Below, piece after piece: positions 46,545 through 57,767 of a stretch of DNA of 64,000 nt. This stretch comes from Mucilaginibacter oryzae (GTDB lineage: Bacteria; Bacteroidota; Bacteroidia; Sphingobacteriales; Sphingobacteriaceae), in contig NZ_QGHA01000003.1 in the NCBI RefSeq assembly GCF_003148845.1, forward strand, positions 338,928 to 402,927. Reading direction: 5' to 3'. The notes under the pieces were generated by a model, which was not told the DNA's origin, did no database searches, and was given only the letters and a program-made list of their open reading frames with translations. Position numbers and translations under genes: made by a program. Numbering within the stretch: the first letter of the stretch is position 1; each line of letters begins with the position of its first letter.

Positions 46545-46596
46545 ACGAATTACACGAATGTCCATTTTTTATTATTACAGCATTCGTGTAATTCGT
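46545..46596. repeat. Perfect 16-bp inverted repeat, ACGAATT-type element
   Basis: ACGAATTACACGAATG (46545-46560) and its exact complement CATTCGTGTAATTCGT (46581-46596), separated by 20 AT-rich bases. Partial copies of the same ACGAATT phrase flank it on both sides (46513, 46606). A degraded relative lies at about 53318-53375. The rest of 46377-46957 shows no gene. Confidence 0.65.
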
Positions 46597-46957
46597 AAGT
46601 ATTCGTTTGAAATTTTTTACGCTTTATATACCGATATCTTTGTAACGGATTAAAAGCTATTCCCCCGATAATAGGGCACTCGTATAAAGTAGCTCCATAA
46701 TAAATAATAAATGAAACTATTTTGCCCTGATCACGTAACAATAAACGCGGCAACTAACTTAAATTAAAGTTTTTGAACCGCTGTAATTGTTATCAATTTC
46801 AATGTGTTGTTTAAATAATACTTGATAATCCGGGCAAAAGTTGTTTAAATTTATTATATAAAATAAACCTAAAGGTTTTTCTGAAACAGGCTTATCATTT
46901 GGCCGCTGTAATTTTTTTCATGATGATATCGAAGAATCAGCATTAACCTATTAAATA

Positions 46958-49900
46958 ATGAGGCCAAAATTGTCTTTAACCTGGTGTTTGTACCTGCTTT
47001 TCCCTGCACTATGTTATTCACAAACATCGGCGCTTAAATTTAAACAGCTCAGCACAAACCAGGGTCTCTCACAAAGCCATGTGGTTACCATTTTACAGGA
47101 TAGCCGGGGCTATATGTGGTTTGGCACCGAAGATGGCCTTAATAAGTACGACGGCTATAAATTCACCCCCTATAAGCACGACCATAACAACAAGGCTTCC
47201 ATTATTGATAACTACGTGCTATCCTTAATGGAAGATGATGCGCATAATTTATGGGTAGGCACAGAAAGCGGGCTCGACAGGTTTGACCGCGCTACGGATA
47301 CCTTTATTCACTACTCCGGCAAGTCTGTTTTTTCTGTCAATTCTATTTTTTTGGATAGCAAAAAAAGGACCTGGCTGGGCACCGGTAAAGGTTTGTATCT
47401 TTTTAATACCGCAAATGGTTCGTTTAAAAAAATCGCCTATGCAGGTAAAAACCCCGCCGGTTTAACGGATGATTTTATCAGCCAGGTTACCGGCGATAAC
47501 GACGGCTGGCTGTGGATAGCCACCGATAACGGCCTGTATCATTTTGATCCGGAAAGCGGCAAGTCTACGGGTTACTTTCATAACCCGGCAAACAACAGCA
47601 GTATTGGCAGCAGCTGGATCAAAGCGGTATATAACGACAGCAAAGGAAATACCTGGGTAGGCACCCACGGCGGCGGACTGGCGTTATACAATAGAAATAA
47701 TAACTCGTTCACCAATTTCAAACACGATCCTAAAAACAACAACAGTATTTGCCATGATGATATTCTTTCGATACATGAGTATAAAGGAAAGTTATGGATA
47801 GGTACAGAAAACGGTGGCATCAGCGTACTGGATTATCCGGCCAACAGGTTTACCGCTTACCAGAATGATTCATATAACCCTTACAGCCTGAGCAGTAACT
47901 CTGTTTATTGCCTATACCAGGACCGTACCGGAAATTTATGGGTTGGCACTTACTCGGGTGGGGTTGACTTTTTACCGGCCATCGGCAATAAATTCACATC
48001 CTATAGCCACAGCCCCGACAACCCTAACAGCCTTAGCAACAATAACGTGCTGGCCATATCAGGCGATGGCAGCAATGAAAATATCTGGATAGGCACAGAC
48101 GGAGGCGGCCTTAATTTATTTAACCGGACCAAAAAAACTTTTGTGCGCTATTTACACAGCGATAACAACAGTAATACCATAAGCAACAACTACCCCATAG
48201 CCATAGTGCCGGTAAATAAAAACACTATTGGTATTGGCTATCACGTGGGCGGTTTTGACCTGTTTGATATTACGAAAGGTACTTTTAAACATTACATGCC
48301 GCAGGCCAATAACCTGCGCAGCCTATCGCTTTCAGATATCACCGATGCTTATAAAGACCGTGAGGGTAACATATGGCTGGGTACGTGGAAAGGGGGCCTT
48401 AACTACTTCAATATAAAAACGGGGCTTTTTACGCGGTACACGTACAACCCAAAGGATACTAACAGCATTGGCAGCGATATCATTAACATTGTATATGAGG
48501 ATAAACGGGGCAACATATGGATAGGCACCGATAACGGGTTGGATATGCTGGAGCCCAAAAGCGGGCGCTTTACCCATTACAGGCATAACGAGGAAGCTCA
48601 ACACAGCCTGCCAAACAACACGGTAGAATCTATTACCGAAACAGATGACGGCGATTTGTGGGTAGGCACCAATGGCGGCGGGCTCGCGCTGCTAAACAAA
48701 CGCAGCCAAACGTTTACCATCTACACCGAAAGGGAAGGATTGCCCAACAACGTAATTTTTGGAATTTTGCAGGATACCAAGGGTAATTTTTGGCTGAGCA
48801 CCAACAAGGGCATAGCGCGGTTTAACCCCAAAACCAAAGCCATCAGAAACTACGGTATTGCCGACGGTTTACAGGGTGATGAATTTAAAGGCCACTCCTT
48901 TTTTAAGGCTACCGATGGTGAAATGTTTTTTGGCGGCGTAAACGGCTTCAGCACTTTTTACCCGGATAGCTTAAAGGATAACGATTTTATTCCGCCGGTT
49001 TATATTACCGGGTTACAGATTTTTAACAAACAGGTAACCATTGCCGATAAAAACTCGCCGCTGCAAAAAGACATCAGCGAAACAAGTTCTCTTAATTTAT
49101 CCTATAAACAATCGGTACTTACATTTGAGTTCGCGGCGCTGAACTACAATACCCCCGAGAAAAACCAATATGCCTACAAGCTGGAAAACTTTGACAGCGA
49201 CTGGAACTATGTGGGCACAAGGCGCAGCGCCACCTACACCAATCTTGATCCGGGGACGTACATATTGAGGGTGAAGGCTTCCAATAACGACGGAAAATGG
49301 AACACGCGGGGCAGCGCCATCACCATTAACATTGCCCCGCCCTTCTGGCTTACCTGGTGGTTTAAGTTAATTTTGGTTTCCAGTTTTGTAACCGTCGGTC
49401 CGGCGTTTTACATTATCCGTACACGCGCTATGCGAAAACAGAAAACCGAACTTGAACGCCAGGTACAGGAGCGTACAGCACAGCTGGCAGCAGCTATAGA
49501 GGTAGAGAAAAAGTTAGCGGTAGAAGCAGAAGAAGCCAACCGGGCCAAAAGCACCTTTCTGGCTACCATGAGCCACGAGATCCGCACGCCTATGAACGGC
49601 GTTATTGGTATGGCATCGTTACTTGCCGAAACACCGCTGAATGAGGAGCAACTGATGCTCACCGAATCTATACAAACCTGCGGCGAAGATTTGCTGAGCG
49701 TGATCAACGATATTTTAGATTTCTCAAAAATAGAATCGGGCAATATGGAGCTGGAGGAAAAGGATTTTAGCCTTCGCACCTGCATTGAAGAGGTTTTTGA
49801 CGTTTTTGCCCTGAAGGCCGCCCACTTGATGCTCGACCTGGTGTACCAGATTGATTATGATGTGCCCGCGCAGCTTGTTGGCGATAGTTTAAGGCTCAGG

Positions 49901-51094
49901 CAAATCCTCATCAACCTGATCAGCAACGCTATTAAATTCACCAAAAAAGGCGAAATCTTTGTAGCTGTACATTTAGTTTCAGCTTCGGATGATAACCGCT
50001 TAGAGTTAAATTTTGAGATTAAAGATACCGGCATCGGTATTTCGGCCGATAAGCTTCACCGTTTATTTAAGGCCTTTTCGCAGGTGGATTCGTCAACCAC
50101 GCGCCAGTATGGCGGTACGGGCCTTGGCCTGGTAATCAGCGAGCAACTTGTGCGGTTAATGGGCGGCAAAATTACCGTTGAAAGCGAAGTAAACAAAGGG
50201 AGTACCTTCCGGTTTAATATCCATACCCAAAAAAGCTTAAAACAAGATACGGTGCAGGTACATCACAGTATCAAGGGGTTTGAAAACAGCGGGGTTTTAA
50301 TTGTTGATGATAACGAAACCAATTGCCGGATCTTAAAAAGCCAGCTGGAACAATGGCAGCTCTGTCCTGTGGTAGCCAATTCGGGTGCGGAGGCCCTTCA
50401 AATCTTATCAAACCCGCATAATTTCAAGCTGGTAATTACCGATATGCAGATGCCGCTTATGGATGGTATTGAGTTAGCCAAACTGATCAGGGCCGACTAT
50501 CCCGACATGCCGATCATACTTTTAAGTTCGATAAGTTACATATTTCATAAGGATAATCCCGGCCTTTTCAGCGCGATACTAACCAAACCTGCAAAGCAAA
50601 GTAGTTTATACAGGCATATCTTAAAAGGGCTTGCCCGGAATACAAACGCCACAGGCGCTGAACCGATGCCCGCTGAGGAAAGTAAACATAAACTCCCTCC
50701 AGACTTTTCGGAAAAGTACCCGTTAAATATCCTGGTTGCTGAAGACAATAAAATGAACCAGCGATTGATTATGAAACTTCTGTATAAACTGGGTTACGAG
50801 GCAGATTTGGCAACCGATGGACTAGAAACGCTGGATATGGTGAACAAAAAAACATACGACGTTATTTTAATGGACGTACAGATGCCCAAAATGGACGGTA
50901 TAGAAGCTACGCGGATCATAAAAAGGCGCTTTCCTGAACGTCCGTTTATTATAGCCATGACGGCCAATGCCCTGAAAGCCGATTTACAGATTTGCATGGA
51001 TGCCGGCACCGACGACTATATCAGCAAGCCCTTTAAACTGGAAGATGTGGTTAGCAAACTGGAAAAATGGGCATTGCACAACAACTCCTTTTAA
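46958..51094 (+). CDS. Propeller-type hybrid sensor kinase with two receivers
   Basis: 1378 residues. Signal peptide 1-21. Then about 14 Reg_prop repeats forming two periplasmic beta-propellers (recurrent [11 protein letters not shown] and [10 protein letters not shown] phrases), and a Y_Y_Y domain (about 700-785, ending [12 protein letters not shown]). One membrane segment follows near 795-815, then HisKA H873 ([11 protein letters not shown]) and HATPase ([22 protein letters not shown]). Receiver 1 (D1162, [10 protein letters not shown]) and receiver 2 (D1306, [10 protein letters not shown]) close the chain. It resembles the one-protein HTCS regulators of glycan use but ends with a second receiver instead of an AraC-type DNA-binding domain. 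Two glycosidase genes lie downstream on the other strand. Confidence 0.95.
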   Translation: MRPKLSLTWCLYLLFPALCYSQTSALKFKQLSTNQGLSQSHVVTILQDSRGYMWFGTEDGLNKYDGYKFTPYKHDHNNKASIIDNYVLSLMEDDAHNLWVGTESGLDRFDRATDTFIHYSGKSVFSVNSIFLDSKKRTWLGTGKGLYLFNTANGSFKKIAYAGKNPAGLTDDFISQVTGDNDGWLWIATDNGLYHFDPESGKSTGYFHNPANNSSIGSSWIKAVYNDSKGNTWVGTHGGGLALYNRNNNSFTNFKHDPKNNNSICHDDILSIHEYKGKLWIGTENGGISVLDYPANRFTAYQNDSYNPYSLSSNSVYCLYQDRTGNLWVGTYSGGVDFLPAIGNKFTSYSHSPDNPNSLSNNNVLAISGDGSNENIWIGTDGGGLNLFNRTKKTFVRYLHSDNNSNTISNNYPIAIVPVNKNTIGIGYHVGGFDLFDITKGTFKHYMPQANNLRSLSLSDITDAYKDREGNIWLGTWKGGLNYFNIKTGLFTRYTYNPKDTNSIGSDIINIVYEDKRGNIWIGTDNGLDMLEPKSGRFTHYRHNEEAQHSLPNNTVESITETDDGDLWVGTNGGGLALLNKRSQTFTIYTEREGLPNNVIFGILQDTKGNFWLSTNKGIARFNPKTKAIRNYGIADGLQGDEFKGHSFFKATDGEMFFGGVNGFSTFYPDSLKDNDFIPPVYITGLQIFNKQVTIADKNSPLQKDISETSSLNLSYKQSVLTFEFAALNYNTPEKNQYAYKLENFDSDWNYVGTRRSATYTNLDPGTYILRVKASNNDGKWNTRGSAITINIAPPFWLTWWFKLILVSSFVTVGPAFYIIRTRAMRKQKTELERQVQERTAQLAAAIEVEKKLAVEAEEANRAKSTFLATMSHEIRTPMNGVIGMASLLAETPLNEEQLMLTESIQTCGEDLLSVINDILDFSKIESGNMELEEKDFSLRTCIEEVFDVFALKAAHLMLDLVYQIDYDVPAQLVGDSLRLRQILINLISNAIKFTKKGEIFVAVHLVSASDDNRLELNFEIKDTGIGISADKLHRLFKAFSQVDSSTTRQYGGTGLGLVISEQLVRLMGGKITVESEVNKGSTFRFNIHTQKSLKQDTVQVHHSIKGFENSGVLIVDDNETNCRILKSQLEQWQLCPVVANSGAEALQILSNPHNFKLVITDMQMPLMDGIELAKLIRADYPDMPIILLSSISYIFHKDNPGLFSAILTKPAKQSSLYRHILKGLARNTNATGAEPMPAEESKHKLPPDFSEKYPLNILVAEDNKMNQRLIMKLLYKLGYEADLATDGLETLDMVNKKTYDVILMDVQMPKMDGIEATRIIKRRFPERPFIIAMTANALKADLQICMDAGTDDYISKPFKLEDVVSKLEKWALHNNSF

Positions 51095-51179
51095 GCCCAA
51101 ACGGACGGTAAATGATTCCGGCGTATTTTAAATTAACTATGTGTTAGGTTTGTGTCAGCGAACAGGGAAATACCGGTAT

Positions 51180-51773
51180 CTAATCGCCGAAGCTACCCGT
51201 TTTAACATCGCCATCACGCTTATAATTGGCAACGATAACGCCGCCTGCCGTTACCGTACTTTCTGTTAGTTTAAAAGCGGCGGGTACAATATCATCATTG
51301 TACAATTTTTTCCCTTTGCCAAGCAGCACCGGGTATATTTTAAGCCAAAGTTCATCTACCAGGTTGTGTTTTAACAATAGCTGTACAAGCTGGCCGCTGC
51401 CCCATACTTTAAGATCACCACCTTCCGTTTTTTTTAGATTTTCGATATCAGCAACGTTAGTGAGGAATACGCAGTTGTTCCAGTCGGATTTGGTCACGGT
51501 GTTTGACAACACGTATTTGGTAACATCGTTTATTCCGGGCCAATTGTCGGCGCGCTGCGGCCAGTAAGCCGCAAAATTCTCGAATGTTTTACGCCCCAGC
51601 AGCATATCGGCTGGCGCCATTTGCTGCTGCATCACGTTACCCAAAACCTCATCGCTGTAAGGCACAATCCAGCCACCGTACTCAAAGCCCCCCGACGGGT
51701 CTTCGCCCGGTCCGCCCGGTGCCTGTATCACACCATCCAATGAAATAAATGTTAAAACGATTATCTTTCTCAT
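51180..51773 (-). CDS. DHFR-fold/RibD C-terminal-domain protein
   Basis: 197 residues with the RibD_C/dihydrofolate-reductase-like fold: KIIVLTFISLDGVIQAPGGPGED at the start, DMLLGRKTFENFAAYWP, KYVLSNTV, VWGSGQLVQLLLKHNLVDELWLKIYPVLLGKGKKLY. These YwjB/YyaP-like proteins are NADPH-dependent reductases of unknown substrate. It is monocistronic. Confidence 0.92.
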   Translation of the reverse strand: MRKIIVLTFISLDGVIQAPGGPGEDPSGGFEYGGWIVPYSDEVLGNVMQQQMAPADMLLGRKTFENFAAYWPQRADNWPGINDVTKYVLSNTVTKSDWNNCVFLTNVADIENLKKTEGGDLKVWGSGQLVQLLLKHNLVDELWLKIYPVLLGKGKKLYNDDIVPAAFKLTESTVTAGGVIVANYKRDGDVKTGSFGD

Positions 51774-51983
51774 AGCAACTCAAATTTGGATTTCTTACAA
51801 AACAAAGTTAGGCAGGCATACTTTAAGCACTAAGGTGCATATGCGGCAAATCAAGGGTTAATCGCGACGGGAAAGGACACCGAAGCCGCATATAACCGGA
51901 AAGATCATTGCCGGTGGTAACAGGATGTATAACGATAATTCAGCAACAAAAGTGATCTTTATTAAGCAGTTACCTTGTACACC

Positions 51984-53291
51984 CTATTTATTTACAAGGG
52001 CCCACTCCCTTAGCAAAACGATGGCGTCATAAAGTACACCTGCTTCCCCCCTGAAATCGCCGGAGCCTTTAGGCGTACCATTTTGCACATCATACCACTC
52101 GTAAAACCCCTGGTGATCAATGGTACGTTGTAACATGGGTTGTAAATCATTATAGGCATCATTAACCAGTTTATAGGGAAGCAAGGCCCCTACTACGCGA
52201 CCACCAAACCAGGTCCAGTCGCCCGCGTTTTGGTAAACATAAGGCGGCATGTTGGGATATTCATCCTTAGGATAAGGCGGGTAAACGGTTATACCGATAG
52301 TGGCAAATTTTTCATGAGCGGCGGCAGCCAGCATTTGGCGGTTAATTTCTTTAACCTCGGCGGGCGTGTTAAAGCCCGCGATAATCGCGCAGATTGATCC
52401 CCCGGTATAAATCCTTCTTCTTTCATCAAATTTTCCAGAAAAAGGTTGATTACCCAAAAACAAGTGCGGGATATATTTTTGCCTGTCCGAATCCCATAAA
52501 TACCGGCGTACACTTGCTTTTAAACGCGCGGCAAGCGCCGACCAGTTACGGAATGGCTTATAATTTCCGGGCATCATGGCTATAAAATCATAAACGGCCT
52601 TTGCAAACATGGCGTTATCATAAACATCAATGGCCCATTTGGTTTTTTTGTTGATATTTACGCCCCAGCCGTTTTCAGGCTGTACGTCGCCCCAATCAAT
52701 GGTAGTGGCGCCTTTTACCAAACCATATCGCGCCGACCACCTTTCGTTCACAATATAGTTTAAAGCATCCTCCATCCTGGCAATCACCGTGCGCCCATCA
52801 ATCTGATCGCTCAATATCGCCCTGTCGCCTGTTACATCGATATATTTTTTTACCGCCTGAATTAATGAGGATTCCTGGTCGGTTTCAACCGTATTTTTAT
52901 GGGCGGCCCAACCCGGCAGGCTTTTCGAGTACCGGTAGTTATAGCCAACATGTGCCCTTGCCGTATCAACTAAACCATCTACAATATCCCCGCCGCTGCC
53001 CTGCATCCTGAAAAACAGTAACAGCATCTCTTTTACTTTTTCTCCCCCCTGCACTTTGATGGCACCGTTTATAAAAGTATTGAAATCGCGGATCCAGACT
53101 TCGTTGTAGGATGTACCCGCAGAAAACCCGTTCAGCAGTGCAAGCGCCCGTTTTTGTATGGTGTCCATCCGGTGGTCGTTCATTATCAGATAAGCCAGTC
53201 GCTGATCTGACCTGCTCTGGGCTTTAACAACGCCACCATACAAAAAAGATAATACGCCAAGGGTAAGCTGAAGTTTACGCGCGGATAACAT
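51984..53291 (-). CDS. Exported (alpha/alpha)6-barrel glycosidase-like protein
   Basis: 435 residues with a signal peptide (ending VVKAQS). The sequence has the helical-toroid pattern of six-hairpin glycosidases: YNEVWIRDF (62-70), TVETDQESSLIQAV, KGATTIDWGDVQPENGW, DNAMFAKAVYDF, RRRIYTGGSICAIIAGF, NAGDWTWFGGRVVGALLP, and FRGEAGVLYDAIVLL. The WIRDF and DWGD acidic residues are candidates for catalysis. It most resembles glucoamylase/GH63-GH125-like helical folds, but the exact GH family is not resolved. It probably acts in the periplasm, with the GH31 enzyme encoded nearby. Confidence 0.78.
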   Translation of the reverse strand: MLSARKLQLTLGVLSFLYGGVVKAQSRSDQRLAYLIMNDHRMDTIQKRALALLNGFSAGTSYNEVWIRDFNTFINGAIKVQGGEKVKEMLLLFFRMQGSGGDIVDGLVDTARAHVGYNYRYSKSLPGWAAHKNTVETDQESSLIQAVKKYIDVTGDRAILSDQIDGRTVIARMEDALNYIVNERWSARYGLVKGATTIDWGDVQPENGWGVNINKKTKWAIDVYDNAMFAKAVYDFIAMMPGNYKPFRNWSALAARLKASVRRYLWDSDRQKYIPHLFLGNQPFSGKFDERRRIYTGGSICAIIAGFNTPAEVKEINRQMLAAAAHEKFATIGITVYPPYPKDEYPNMPPYVYQNAGDWTWFGGRVVGALLPYKLVNDAYNDLQPMLQRTIDHQGFYEWYDVQNGTPKGSGDFRGEAGVLYDAIVLLREWALVNK

Positions 53292-53567
53292 AGTGCTATG
53301 AATTTCTACGAAAATATTGATTTACACGAATTATTGTCCGGCCTTGAATTTTTAAATCCATGTAATTCGGTCAATTGGAATCGGCGGAAGTGCTATTGTC
53401 TGTATTGCCAGATTGAATGCCGGGCACATCAATTGATCGTTAGATTGTGATGGCAGAGTATCCGGTTAATTCCAAAGTGAGCCAGGTTGCTTTATAGTGC
53501 CGGTACCAACCATTTTATTGTATTTTGGTGACTACATTTCACTATAAATTAATTTGGTTAAAATATA
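53292..53567. other. Intergenic region with a degraded ACGAATT-type repeat
   Basis: A TTTACACGAATTATTGTCCG stretch and a GTAATTCG phrase echo the inverted repeat at 46.5 kb but no longer pair fully. No gene is seen. Confidence 0.35.
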
Positions 53568-53618
53568 AAAAGGCAATAAACCCGGGGCATGTACTGACAT
53601 CCCGGGCTTATGCCTTTT
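53568..53618 (-). terminator. Long-stem terminator of the AidA/PixA gene
   Basis: An inner stem (AACCCGGG with CCCGGGCTT, 53578-53609) is capped outside by AAAAGGCA (53568-53575) pairing with TGCCTTTT (53611-53618). In minus-strand sense it is followed by TTTATATTTT. This gives a strong double-stem terminator. Confidence 0.85.
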
Positions 53619-53640
53619 ATTATTGGGGGGATAAACTGGT

Positions 53641-54189
53641 TTAGCTTTGTACAGTTATGGTTGGGTCCCAGTAATAGTAGCCGAACAATACCGGTTGGTC
53701 AACACCTCTCTGACGTACATAAAGTGCAAATTGCACATTGTATTGCTCAGTTCCTTTGGCAACTACCGTAGCCTGGTTAAACCAGAAATTTTGTACGGAA
53801 TAACCAACAGGGATAGCGGTGCCCTTAGCTGGTAAAATACCCGTGCGGTTATAAACATTAAAAGTTTCGCCGTCAAATACCACATCCTGGGCGTACCAGG
53901 CCAATTTGTAAATAACTACCGACGAATCAAAGTTACCGTATTCGGATACTGCGTACCAGCGTATAACATCGCCTACATCAGCTTTAACGTTCAGGTCGGC
54001 TCCGCCCGAACCGCCAATGGTGTTACCGCGGGTAGCAACCATATACATGTAGGTGTGAGGCAAGCCTGTAGGATTATTAGGATCCTGGCTTGGATTTGGA
54101 TAGTCGTTAGTTATTGCATCGGTATCAATAACTATCTGAATGTTGATGATTTCCTGCGAGGAGGAGAGAAATTCGCTGTCGATTGCCAT
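53641..54189 (-). CDS. AidA/PixA-family inclusion-body protein
   Basis: 182 residues, no signal peptide. INIQIVIDTDAITNDYPNPSQ at the start, a DVGDVIRWYAVSEYG segment, and the beta-rich C-terminus (YNVQFALYVRQRG, GYYYWDPTI) match the AidA/PixA family. In Photorhabdus/Xenorhabdus and Burkholderia, members form intracellular crystals or act under quorum-sensing control. Here it stands alone, with a long upstream region and a strong terminator, a layout that fits high, regulated expression. Function in Bacteroidota is unknown. Confidence 0.9.
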   Translation of the reverse strand: MAIDSEFLSSSQEIINIQIVIDTDAITNDYPNPSQDPNNPTGLPHTYMYMVATRGNTIGGSGGADLNVKADVGDVIRWYAVSEYGNFDSSVVIYKLAWYAQDVVFDGETFNVYNRTGILPAKGTAIPVGYSVQNFWFNQATVVAKGTEQYNVQFALYVRQRGVDQPVLFGYYYWDPTITVQS

Positions 54190-54654
54190 GACTAAAAAGG
54201 TTGTTAGGATAAATAAATGGCCCTACTCTTTAAGGATTTTCGGGCTAGCTCCTTGTTCAAAACCAAAAAGACCGAAGCGCTTTCTTAACCGGTTTTTCTT
54301 CTTAGCTTATCACAACACAAACTTCAGGTTATTTCAATCAGCTTATTAGAGATAAAATACTGTATAAATAAAATAGGTATTTATACGTATCAAACCATAA
54401 AAAAACTCTTTTATAAAATTTCATAAGCTACGGTTAAAACGCGCTTATCAAGCCTGCCTGGAACATATTAAAAATTTTAATATATTGAATATCAAATACT
54501 TAAAAAACAGAAAGTAAAATAAAATGAATTTCCAATCATCAAATCACGTACGTTCAGGCTCAAACACTACTTATTTTTTGGTTGAGAAAGTAACCAGGGC
54601 CTATCTTAAAATTCAGCTTTTTCAATACATGAAACAGAATTATTTACTTTTTTC
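54190..54654. other. AT-rich leader/promoter region upstream of the AidA/PixA gene
   Basis: About 460 bases, strongly AT-rich (54340-54520), with no frame resembling a protein. It lies between the minus-strand AidA/PixA start and the GH31 terminator. No clear -7 box was picked. Confidence 0.4.
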
Positions 54655-54688
54655 AATAAAAAAGCTGTACCAATTATTTATGATACAG
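54655..54688 (-). terminator. Terminator of the GH31 gene
   Basis: In minus-strand sense, GCTGTAtc and ggTACAGC pair around an AT-rich loop and are followed by TTTTTTATTG, about 47 bases after the GH31 stop. Confidence 0.7.
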
Positions 54689-54734
54689 CCTCTTGTTTAC
54701 TCAGCGGAAAGGGATAGAAATGAACTTTTATGCG

Positions 54735-57071
54735 TTATATTTTAACAATCAGTTTTTTGCCGGTATACTCAACTGTTTTTACAGTATTGTTGTCTCCCAT
54801 ACCGATATTCATTCCCGGTTTAACCACCGATATTTTAAACCTGCGTAGCGAGATCATTCCCGGAAACTTACCCTTCCTGGCACCGATGGTTAGTTGCTTA
54901 TTAGCGTCATCCCAATGAAATTCAATTGTAGAATAGAAACCCTTTTCGTAATTATAGTTATCCTTTTCGTCCTCATAAAAATTAAAACTTCCGTTAGCGC
55001 CGGGATATATTCTGAGTTCCAGGTTATCCCAGGCCTTTTCACCTGTGTATTGCACTGCAGGCCCCCATGGCAATATCGACCCGGCTTTCACGTAAACAGG
55101 TATAATATCCTTTGGCACTTCTTTGTTGATGGTTTGGCCACCATTTAATTTCTCACCGGTCCAGAAATCTAACCAATCCGCACCTTTAGGCAAGTAAACC
55201 GGCCAATTTTTTACATCAGGCTTTGTTACAGGGCTAACAAGTAATGAGCGGCCAAACAGATATTCATTACCAATTTCGTAACATGCGCTATCAGCAGCAA
55301 AATCCATGATCAACGGGCGCATAAATGTGCCATCGTTTTTTGATACGTCCCAGGCTGTACTGTAATTGTATGGCAACAATCGGTAGCGGAGATTTATCAT
55401 TTTCTGTTGCCCATCAAAGCACCAATCGCCGGGTTTACCAAAATTGTAAATTTCGCGCGGAATATCAGTACCGTGCGAACGCATCATCGGACAAAATGCA
55501 CCGAACTGCATCCAACGAAGGTAGAGTTCCTGAAAACCAGGATTTTTAGCGCCTCCGCCATCATTCCATCCCCCGGCAAAAAAACCGCCTATGTCACTGT
55601 TCCAGTTGGGAATGCCCATCAAGGTATAGTTCAGCGCTGCCGGTATCTGCTTCTGCAACATGTCCCAACTTGATGTTACATCGCCGCTCCATGTATTAGA
55701 GCCAAATCTTTGCTGCCCTATAAAGCCCGAGCGGGTTAACAACACCACCCGCTTATTTTTTGAAGTTTGCTTTTGATGCGTGGCAATACCGCCATTATGC
55801 ATAAATGAAAACGCGTTTTTTACGCTCCGGTATGAACCCAAATGAGTAGGAAGATCAAAATCAGCATCCTTAACATTGATATGGTCCGGCTCTGTCGAAT
55901 CCAGCCACCAGCCATCGTTACCAAGGTAACTAAATATCCTTTTATTAAGGTATTTCCAATAGATGTCAAGAGCAGCCGGATTATAAACGTCGTAAGGCCT
56001 TGCACCGCTATTTGGCGGCCAGGTATCAAAGTTGATGATCATATTTTTGCTATCCAACTCCTTCCGCTGATCGGTTTTGGGGCCAAATCCAGGCCAGGTA
56101 ACAATCATCAATTTTGCATTTAATTTATGGATCTCATCAACCCATTGCTTTGGCCGCGGAAAACGCTCCGTATCAAAAAGCTGCGAATTCCATGCGCTAT
56201 CTGTCCCTTTATATTCCGGCCAATAGCGCCAGTCTTGTATAATCACATCAATTGGCACGCGCAGTTCCCTATACTTTTTCAATACATTTATACTTTCATC
56301 CTGCGTTTTGTAACGCTCCCTGCTTTGAAAGAAGCCATAGGCCCACAACGGCAGCATGGGCGCTTGTCCGGAAAGTTTACGAACCTGTTTAATTACGCCA
56401 TCTGCATTGCCGCCGTACATAAAATAGTAATCTGCACAATGCCCAAGGCTTTCAAAGGCCAGCTCACCGGGTTTATCAGTGAAGTTTGAAATAGAGTAAT
56501 TATCCCAATACACACCATAACCCAAAACAGACATAAAATAAGGAGAGTAAGTGGACATGTTCTCGTTCTTCAACTGTAATGACGATCCTCTTCTGTTAAA
56601 TTTATTATCCATTATCTGCCCTATGCCATAAATTGGTTCCTTACTTTGCAAAACGAACGATCCCTTTACCGTGTAAGATGGTTTACCGGCATCATCCTTT
56701 GGCAAAAATGAAGTTGTGCTATCTATCAGTAGTTGTTTACCTGCAGCATTATAGAAAGCAATTCTGCCGCTTTTGTTATTAACCATCACTTTTATTGCAG
56801 ATGAAGCCATTATAAACAGATCGCCGTTTCTATGTATTTTTACCGGTGTTTTTTCGGGTTCCCTGATAACCACCAGGCTTTTGGGCGAATAGGGTTTGTT
56901 TACCGGCGTTTTCAGCACACGGACAATTGAAGGTGAATAAAATTGCACTTGAATGTTAGTGTTGCCACTTACAAACTTCGCTATCTGCTGCGTTTGGCTG
57001 TTAGGTTGAGCTAAGGCTGTGGTTAGAGCTGTTGCTATTGCAGCTACAACAATCAATAATCTCTTTATCAT
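54735..57071 (-). CDS. GH31-family exported alpha-glycosidase (alpha-xylosidase/glucosidase)
   Basis: 778 residues from the ATG at 57071 (signal MIKRLLIVVAAIATALTTALAQ); an ATG at 57098 would precede the signal by nine residues. After an N-terminal beta-sandwich, the TIM barrel starts near LPLWAYGFFQSRERYKTQ. The GH31 nucleophile is D391 in GWWLDSTEPD and the acid/base is D464 in NTWSGDVTSSW. A C-terminal beta domain follows (LELRIYPGANGSFNFYEDE). The retaining mechanism is inferred from the family. RYKTQDE and WRYWPEYKG near the active site resemble alpha-xylosidases. It probably acts in the periplasm on oligosaccharides; the (alpha/alpha)6 enzyme nearby may share the substrate. Confidence 0.93.
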   Translation of the reverse strand: MIKRLLIVVAAIATALTTALAQPNSQTQQIAKFVSGNTNIQVQFYSPSIVRVLKTPVNKPYSPKSLVVIREPEKTPVKIHRNGDLFIMASSAIKVMVNNKSGRIAFYNAAGKQLLIDSTTSFLPKDDAGKPSYTVKGSFVLQSKEPIYGIGQIMDNKFNRRGSSLQLKNENMSTYSPYFMSVLGYGVYWDNYSISNFTDKPGELAFESLGHCADYYFMYGGNADGVIKQVRKLSGQAPMLPLWAYGFFQSRERYKTQDESINVLKKYRELRVPIDVIIQDWRYWPEYKGTDSAWNSQLFDTERFPRPKQWVDEIHKLNAKLMIVTWPGFGPKTDQRKELDSKNMIINFDTWPPNSGARPYDVYNPAALDIYWKYLNKRIFSYLGNDGWWLDSTEPDHINVKDADFDLPTHLGSYRSVKNAFSFMHNGGIATHQKQTSKNKRVVLLTRSGFIGQQRFGSNTWSGDVTSSWDMLQKQIPAALNYTLMGIPNWNSDIGGFFAGGWNDGGGAKNPGFQELYLRWMQFGAFCPMMRSHGTDIPREIYNFGKPGDWCFDGQQKMINLRYRLLPYNYSTAWDVSKNDGTFMRPLIMDFAADSACYEIGNEYLFGRSLLVSPVTKPDVKNWPVYLPKGADWLDFWTGEKLNGGQTINKEVPKDIIPVYVKAGSILPWGPAVQYTGEKAWDNLELRIYPGANGSFNFYEDEKDNYNYEKGFYSTIEFHWDDANKQLTIGARKGKFPGMISLRRFKISVVKPGMNIGMGDNNTVKTVEYTGKKLIVKI

Positions 57072-57098
57072 AATCAATTGGTTTGGTGATATGTACAC

Positions 57099-57767
57099 GA
57101 AACAATCTATGAGCCGCTGAGTACTTTACTACGGATTGGTTCGGTTTTGTTGTACAATAATATGTATATCCGGTTATAAATTAGTCGGCTATCCTAATTA
57201 ATGTCTCTTTTACAGTTAAATTGCTAATATCCTGCTCAGAATAGATAAAATACTGTCGGTTAGGTGATCACTCAACCGCCCGCGCATAAATACAGAATCG
57301 GCCGGGGCTGACAACATTAATTAATCATCAATAAATAAGGCAATCTTGCTTTCATCCCAATCTGTGCTCCATATCCGAAATTTCGATGCCTAATCTTTGC
57401 CAAAAGACTCTGTGGGTGAAGCATAAAAGCTGGGGGATGTAGATTTAGGAATGAATTTCATTAACCTAAACGTGGGGGAATGCAACGTTCCCTGCGCTTC
57501 TGAATTGCGCAACCTAAGTTCAACAAAAACAGTTAAAGGCTCATCACCTTTTCATGGCCATCAACTTGCGCACTTCCTCCATTTCGTTTTCAGAATACCC
57601 AATCAGCGTTACACATATCACTCCTGTAATCGATGTATTATTTTCAACAACACACAATAATCTATTTGCCGCAAATACAACAATTTTAGGATACAGCTGG
57701 TTTCCTGATTTAGGCCCCTACGTGGTGTTTAACCTAAGGCCGCGTTAAAGCAAAGCTTAGTTTTAAA
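57099..57767. other. Intergenic region with no recognised gene
   Basis: About 670 bases. Short open frames here have no protein-like composition, and no RNA or repeat was recognised. Confidence 0.4.

Noticed and set aside
46550..46753. Minus-strand 67-codon frame
   Set aside because: It covers one arm of the perfect inverted repeat and has no protein-like composition.
54524..54745. Plus-strand 73-codon frame upstream of the GH31 stop
   Set aside because: It is AT-driven, crosses the GH31 terminator hairpin and shows no conserved pattern.
57451..57748. Plus-strand short frames in the 57.1-57.8 kb gap
   Set aside because: Overlapping short frames in different phases with no family resemblance.
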